Positions 59,030 to 64,000 of a DNA stretch of 64,000 bases are shown one piece after another. Each line of letters opens with the position of its first letter. Position 1 is the stretch's first letter. The stretch comes from Maratus speciosus. Its lineage: Eukaryota > Arthropoda > Arachnida > Araneae > Salticidae. The notes under the pieces were generated by a model. It was not told the DNA's origin. It saw only the letters and a list, made by a program, of their open reading frames with translations, and did no database searches. The position numbers were made by a program, and so were the translations under genes. The stretch covers positions 479,994,806-480,058,805 of the forward strand of contig OZ010795.1 in the NCBI GenBank assembly GCA_963932465.1, given 5' to 3'.

Positions 59030-59171
59030 TTCGAAATAAAATATGAAAGACTTATCTTACCTTTGCCGTCTTCTTATTACTTACTATCCTCAATTTCCTT
59101 ATTTGTGTTTTGAAGACATTAAAAAGGTAACAAATACTTTTTTTTTCTTTCTTTTTCGGCGTGATGCACCA

Positions 59172-59502
59172 TGTGAAAACTTTCAAAGACAGTCGAACAT
59201 AAAATCAATGAAGGAGGTGCTTTCTGAATTCTTTTCTTGAAATATTTAATGAATATTTACAGATACATGATTCTATACATATTTACAATAAGTATTATCA
59301 AGTACTTAATCTGGTTTTTCGAAAAAGGGAGGCTTAGCCTCATGAACAAACTGTAAAAAAAATTACAGCGATCATGCTTTTGAAATCAAAACATCTCTTC
59401 CTATCGTTCCAGTAATAATACCGAAGTCGCATTCTAAGGTAGGATGCGCGCGCATCGCGCGTCCTTCGTTGCCATGGGGAGCAGAGAAAATTTTTTTCTT
59501 CA
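59172..59502 (-). repeat. 5' LTR of BEL element
   Basis: Matches 56,267-56,598 with about a dozen substitutions and indels. Bounded by the primer-binding site on one side and GCTGC on the other. Confidence 0.92.
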
Positions 59503-59507
59503 GCTGC

Positions 59508-60370
59508 TTAGGTTAAAATTCTAAGAGGAAATGAAATATAGAAATGTTGCGAGTCCTTATGGTTTGATTATTGGTGAAATGATGTTTTATCTGTAAAGCG
59601 GTGACAGAACTAGTCTAAGATGGTTTGGATACTTAAATAAGATAAAAAATATTAACGGAATACTTTATTATTTTGAATATACCGATTATTTATTTCTTTA
59701 TTTTAAACATTAAAGGGTTAAACAATGCTCAATAAGACAGAAGTAAAAATATTTGTATAGTTGTTATAGATTTATATTGTTATTAGGTATATTATTTATT
59801 GATATTATTGTTTTTATTATTTATCATTGTTGTTATTATTATTTATTATTGTTATTATTATTGTTAGAATTTTTATTTCAACAAATATTGTGATTACAAA
59901 AATTGAGGAACCATAACCTCTTATTCAACAATGATGGACTTAAAAATTCAGTATGGACTTAAAATTCACTTGAGAACTCTAAGTGAAAGATGCTGATCAA
60001 TTGATACTGATTATTCATATAAACGAGATGGTTTCAACAATGTTGTGTTACTGTTGCGATCTAATTAACTTATCTTAATATTATTATACTATATTATTAA
60101 CAGAAAGAAAAATTTTATTCTAAACAATATGAAGAATTGCTGTAAATTATTATTCTTGAAGGCTGTAAAAAAATTACAACAGATCTCACATGGCCGCGAT
60201 TCTTTAATCATTCTTCAAAAAAAAATTTTTGGCTGAAAAGAATTCAGAGCTTTGAAAATTATAAATGACAACCAGGTGACGGCATTGAAGTCCGAGTAGC
60301 TGCTTTTCTTCTAATGAACTTGTAAGTCAGCAGGACATACTAGTTCATTCTTTTTTTGAGGGGAGGCATT
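59508..60370. other. non-coding 3' interior of the LTR composite
   Basis: AT-rich with TTATTATT-type simple sequence (about 59,780-59,870). The last bases ('gaggggaggcatt') are a plausible polypurine tract for the 60,371 LTR. Confidence 0.55.
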
Positions 60371-61281
60371 TGTTACAATATTAGATCTATCTCGGCGATT
60401 TTCCTGTACTATTCTAAATTATTTATCTATATTCACTAAATCCTTATTCTTAAATAATCTCTATCATCAATTCTGTTAAATTCATTTTAATTTAATGTCT
60501 CACTTGTCTAATTCACTTAATTATTACGCTTTTAGTATTCTTAAATTAAATGTTCCAATTCCGATCTTTCGTATTTTAGAATGTTCTTTGGTAGCCATTT
60601 TTATTTTTGTTCTAGACGAGATTTACCTTCCCGGCGCTTCATTCCGGTGTTCCTTTTTGCTTTATTATCCTCCACTCGCTCTGTCAGTACTCTTTTCATG
60701 GCGTGATTTCTTTGCATCTTAATTGGTTTAGAGCGAGTACTGCTTCAAAATTGTATTCCTATGCTTGGAAAGTAAAAAGCAGTTACGCACAATTCTCCAA
60801 TAGATTTTGGCTGAGTTTTTTGAATTGTAAACTGTCCCCTTGCTGTGTGTCTGAGAAAATGACATTCGTTCTAAAGATTTTACCTTTTTGATGTAATCAA
60901 ATGATTACTATGGATTATAGATGTGTCTACATCGACGTTTTTGATGGCACTGCATCGTGAGTTGTGAGAACTGCTGCCCGATCTTATTGAATAAAACCCT
61001 GTGAACAGTATTGCTTTCGTTACTCGTCTCCTGGAGAAATCCCATTCTTCATTCCCATTGTTTTTTACCATAAGTCACTTGACTGCCAATCATCTTTAAT
61101 GAGAAATTATCATCGTATACAAAGATTAAGCTGTTCAATTAAATAGGCGAAGCTGTTGCTCTGTTTTCCGTTACTACACGTTCGTACATCTCTGCGCCAA
61201 CTCCATGCTACATTCATCTTTTTCATCTACATCATTATGAGATCGACGATTTTGTTCCCGCAATAACCTGATCTCGTAACA
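60371..61281 (+). repeat. 3' LTR (911 bp) of the composite
   Basis: Starts TGTTACAATATTAG, ends CTCGTAACA, and is uninterrupted. It serves as the empty-site reference for the 46,564-50,029 insertion. Confidence 0.82.
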
Positions 61282-61670
61282 TATATGTATTTTAATTTTA
61301 CAAGAAAATGAATAGTTACATCCCTAATATTGTAGCCTACCTACTCCTCTCTTATGATGGTAGTCTATAATCAAGGGAATTTTTATGTTTTGTATGTGAA
61401 CGTGATAGTCTGATTCCAGCATTTGTGCATGGACGAGCCACATATTCTGTTTATATTACTTTCACTAACTATGCATGAATTTCCGAGAATCTAGTTTCCG
61501 TGGTTACTTGGAGTAGTTATATATTAAACAGCTATCTGTGATCATCTAGCTTGTAAAACTAAGGTGGTAGAAGTTAGATCGAACGGATTTTGTCGCTCCA
61601 GCCCTTTGAGGGGAATAAGATTGGAGTCCCGTAATTCCCGATTTTTGAACCTTGAAGATTACACCATAAT

Positions 61671-61786
61671 GCTGTCTCGGGTTCGAATCCTGGTCCGGAC
61701 ATTTTTCGCCCAGTTGGAAATTTACATCTAATATGATTTGTTTACCAATTAGAATAATTGTGTTAAAATTAATCTAGTGTAATTTC
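61671..61786 (+). repeat. truncated SINE copy
   Basis: Begins inside the T-arm ('gggttcgaatcctggtccgg') and shares the whole ~85-bp tail ('catttttcgcccagttggaa' to 'ctagtgtaatttc') with the copy at 61,905-62,064. Its acceptor 3' strand TCCGGAC is better preserved than in the longer copy. Confidence 0.75.
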
Positions 61787-61904
61787 GTATCCAGCGATTT
61801 CTGGAGTTCCATTACCTGAGATTTATTCTGTTGTGCTGAACCAGGTTTCAGACCAGATGCTGTAATCTTCAAGGTTAGCTGGGTGAAAAAGTTCGACCAG
61901 AATC

Positions 61905-62064
61905 GTCCGGGATAGCTCAGATGGCAGAGCACTGGCGGCTTCAGCCAGGAGGTCTCGGGTTCGAATCCTGATCCGAACATTTTTCGCCCAGTTGGAAATT
62001 TACATCTAATATGATTTGTTTACCAATTAGAATAATTGTGTTAAAATTAATCTAGTGTAATTTC
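61905..62064 (+). repeat. tRNA-derived SINE
   Basis: The head (61,905-61,979) folds like a tRNA: acceptor GTCCGGG/TCCGAAC with one mismatch and one extra base before the D-arm, D-stem GCTC/GAGC, anticodon stem CTGGC/GCCAG, T-stem TCGGG/CCTGA with TTCGAAT loop. A-box TAGCTCAGATGG and B-box GGTTCGAATCC are present, so RNA polymerase III could recognise it. Position 33 is not T, and a shared non-tRNA tail follows, so I call it a SINE, not a functional tRNA gene. There is no terminal poly-A. An inverted, diverged piece lies at about 61,790-61,900. Confidence 0.7.
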
Positions 62065-62069
62065 CAGAA

Positions 62070-64000
62070 TAGTCATTTTTGCGTTAAGCTAGTCTTTGAA
62101 TTTAGTATATTTCTCGGAAATAGAATTCCACCGCTGATTTTTTTGTGTTCAATCTTATAATTTTATCATTGATACTTTAATTTTGTACACTTCACTGCCA
62201 TCTGTCATTTTCATTGCTTTCAAGTAAACCATTGACTATTGTATAATTTCTGTGTACGGCTGCTTTCTTAGTTGAGGGCTAAAAAGCTCTGCCACGTGTT
62301 TATCACTATTATATTACTAGAATATAGCCCGTCAGAATGACGTGTTTGCATTTTCAAAAAAATTGTATAGCATTGCATTATAAAAAGAATTGTGAAGTAA
62401 TAAATTTTGTCTTGTCTGACTTATAGGGTCAGGTGGGGTAAAGTAAAAACAGCCCATTTTTCATTGAAATTTAATTGGCAAGAAAATTATTAATTGAATT
62501 GGTAAAATACTGATATGAAGTATGCAAATGAACTTCACTCACAAAATTTGAAGAAATATTTCACAAAAACATTCAAATTAGTACTAATAATGTTATTTTA
62601 AAACATATTGTCAATTAACTATTTTATCTGATGGTATGTGGTAAAATAAAAGACAATTCCAACAGAAAGTTTATTTGTTTTTATTAATTGCCAAAATAAT
62701 AATTATATAACTTAAATTTTAAAAAGTTGAACAGAGAAAACCCGATTTTTTTTAAAACATGCATAAAAGAAACCTGTAATAAATTTTTATAATTAAAAAT
62801 CATCTTTTATCACATAAGTAAATTGCAACTATTAATTACATTAACAATTTATTTTCCCAAATTCTGTTATTAAATTACAAATTTATTTTCCCTACAAAAT
62901 ACAAAATTTTATTTATTATAATAATGCATTGATATACTATATACATATATATATGTAATACACGGCATTACATATTTCTGATATTCTAATTTCATTTTAT
63001 AAGAAATATTCATTCCCCCCCCCCCCCCCCCCCCCAATGTCTTCAGAATTAGAAAAACATTTTAAAAAGAAAATTTCTTTTTTTAACTACCGACAGATGG
63101 CGCAACAGAGCATATAAACGTTTGTTTTAATATTTTAAAAGTTCAAGACGAATGAATCAATTGTTTGTTTATTGTTTACTTTCATATAGGGATAGATAAA
63201 GCTACCAATCTAATTTAAACTAAAGTTATCGCAGCAGAATATTAGATAATTGAATGTAATCTCTTAAATATTAATTTATTTTGAATAATCTGTCTAAAAA
63301 TGTAACTTTTGCGAATAGTGGAAAAGAAAGCACGTTTTACTCAACGTTTTAAGATTGAAAATCAAATCAACAATCACTCGTGTGTCGTGATGCCACATGT
63401 ACAACACAAATTCCAAATCCAGAAGCAATTGAATGACTCTTTGAACGAATCATTAAAAAATACGGTCGACAACCGATTTTGCTCTTAAAATATTTGTAAA
63501 ACCATAATAAAGCTTTTAAATAATTTGAAATACATTTGTTTTTAGAAAGGAAACGTTAATCCGGTACAAAATAATTCACGGGAATGAATCACGGAATATA
63601 GCTATATTCACTGAACACCATGAAGTGTTCTCATTGGTCAGAAGATAGATAGCCTTGAAAAACAGAGGTAATTTTTCGCGATATTTTTAACTGTGTATAC
63701 TGAATTCAAACTGTAAATAAATGTAAACAAAAGTGAAAAACGTATTTCAAAATATTAATATGCTTTTGCAAAATATTTTAAGAGCATTTAATGAATAGCT
63801 GAAAGAGTCATTCATTTGTTTTTGGATTTGTAATTTGTGCTTATGAATGGCAACGGTAATCGCTTGTATACATCGGACCCGTGTTGTTGGTATCTGGTTA
63901 TTTTTAAATTAGATCTTAAAGCGTTATAATTGTATACTTTTTGAAGGTTTGAGAAAAATTGAAGAAGAATATGTTACACAACAAATAGATAGACAGATTA
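62070..64000. other. AT-rich DNA with a 21-C run; no gene seen
   Basis: No ORF of note. 'gtcaggtggggtaaagtaaa' (about 62,430) resembles a transposon terminus but has no partner here. A pure C21 run is at 63,015-63,035, and 'gaatatagctatattc' (about 63,594) is a perfect 16-bp palindrome. Confidence 0.55.

Larger units (their letters stand above)
56267..59502 (-). mobile_element. internally deleted BEL/Pao retrotransposon
   Basis: LTRs of 331-332 bp (56,267-56,598; 59,172-59,502), starting TGAAGA and ending CACA on the minus strand. GCTGC lies outside both (56,262-56,266; 59,503-59,507), the 5-bp duplication expected for BEL/Pao. The primer-binding site TGGTGCATCACGCCG (59,157-59,171) follows the 5' LTR directly. 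The polypurine tract AGGTGGGGAGTG abuts the 3' LTR (about 56,599-56,610). The interior has Gag, zinc knuckles, a protease-like region and the Pol C-terminus. RT, RNase H and the integrase core are missing. The LTRs differ at roughly 10-12 positions, so it is older than the gypsy copy at 19-21 kb. Confidence 0.92.
45932..61281 (+). mobile_element. large nested LTR composite (LARD-like candidate)
   Basis: Two direct copies of a ~910-bp sequence starting TGTTACAATATTAG and ending CTCGTAACA lie at 45,932-50,311 (split by a DNA transposon) and 60,371-61,281. The right copy is preceded by 'gaggggaggcatt', a polypurine tract. TATA lies outside both ends, but the left flank is a (TA)n run, so that support is weak. 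After removing nested elements about 4.2 kb of interior remains with no gag or pol. I infer a large non-autonomous LTR retrotransposon later hit by three other elements. Two unrelated solo copies remain possible. Confidence 0.6.

Noticed and set aside
60371..61281. Target duplication TATA as strong proof of the composite
   Set aside because: The left flank is a (TA)n run, so a TATA match there is nearly automatic; I kept it only as weak support.
61905..61979. Functional tRNA gene
   Set aside because: Extra base before the D-arm, acceptor mismatch, no T at position 33, and a tail shared with a second copy; a SINE fits better.
63015..63035. C21 run as a regulatory or G-quadruplex element
   Set aside because: A single homopolymer run with no context; it may also be an assembly-sensitive microsatellite.

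Overview
This is a very AT-rich eukaryotic nuclear window. It has no long host open reading frame, no spliced host gene that I can recognise, and no bacterial-style gene organisation. The repeat content (Helitrons, Tc1/mariner and pogo relics, Ty3/gypsy and BEL/Pao retroelements, long foldback elements, satellites and a tRNA-derived SINE) points to an arthropod. A spider or other chelicerate is my best guess, but that is inference. Nearly all recognisable coding sequence belongs to transposable elements, and most of it is broken. The other short ORFs are shadows in AT-rich or tandemly repeated DNA.

Layout, left to right. 1-3.3 kb: a pogo/Tigger-type transposase relic and a dispersed repeat. 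3,360-5,825: a non-autonomous Helitron (minus strand) made mostly of ~145-bp tandem units. 8.29-9.65 kb: a wrecked mariner element with a foldback element nested in it. 10.94-13.3 kb: a small TIR element, copies of a palindromic MITE, and a ~0.8-kb block repeated in inverted orientation at 26-27 kb. 13.45-17.3 kb: a ~340-bp satellite array interrupted by a second Helitron (14,050-15,525). 17,395-18,294: a mariner-type palindromic MITE. 19,148-21,300: a Ty3/gypsy element with two near-identical LTRs, deleted between gag and integrase. 24.8-25.6 kb: an 820-bp palindrome. 29-32.3 kb: an array of old direct repeats. 32.7-35.1 kb: a gypsy integrase relic and a foldback related to the 17.4-kb one. 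35.26-36.34 kb: a palindromic element with a second element inserted at TTAA. 37.1-38.1 kb: a tandem repeat. 38,160-39,909: a Tc1-like transposon with a decayed transposase. 42,593-43,640: another TA-flanked palindromic element.

The right third (45,932-61,281) is best read as one large nested composite. Two ~910-bp LTR copies enclose a non-coding interior, like a LARD. The 5' LTR is split by a 3.5-kb TIR element with a 5-bp target duplication. The interior holds a 2.6-kb foldback element with a 10-bp target duplication and a complete-ended BEL/Pao element whose RT/RNase H/integrase core is deleted. A tRNA-derived SINE pair follows at 61.7-62.1 kb.

The items most worth following up are the foldback at 51,248-53,853, whose two arms and centre carry fragments of a transposon-like protein I cannot assign to a named superfamily; the two internally deleted LTR elements; and the precise empty sites that neighbouring repeats supply for several insertions.
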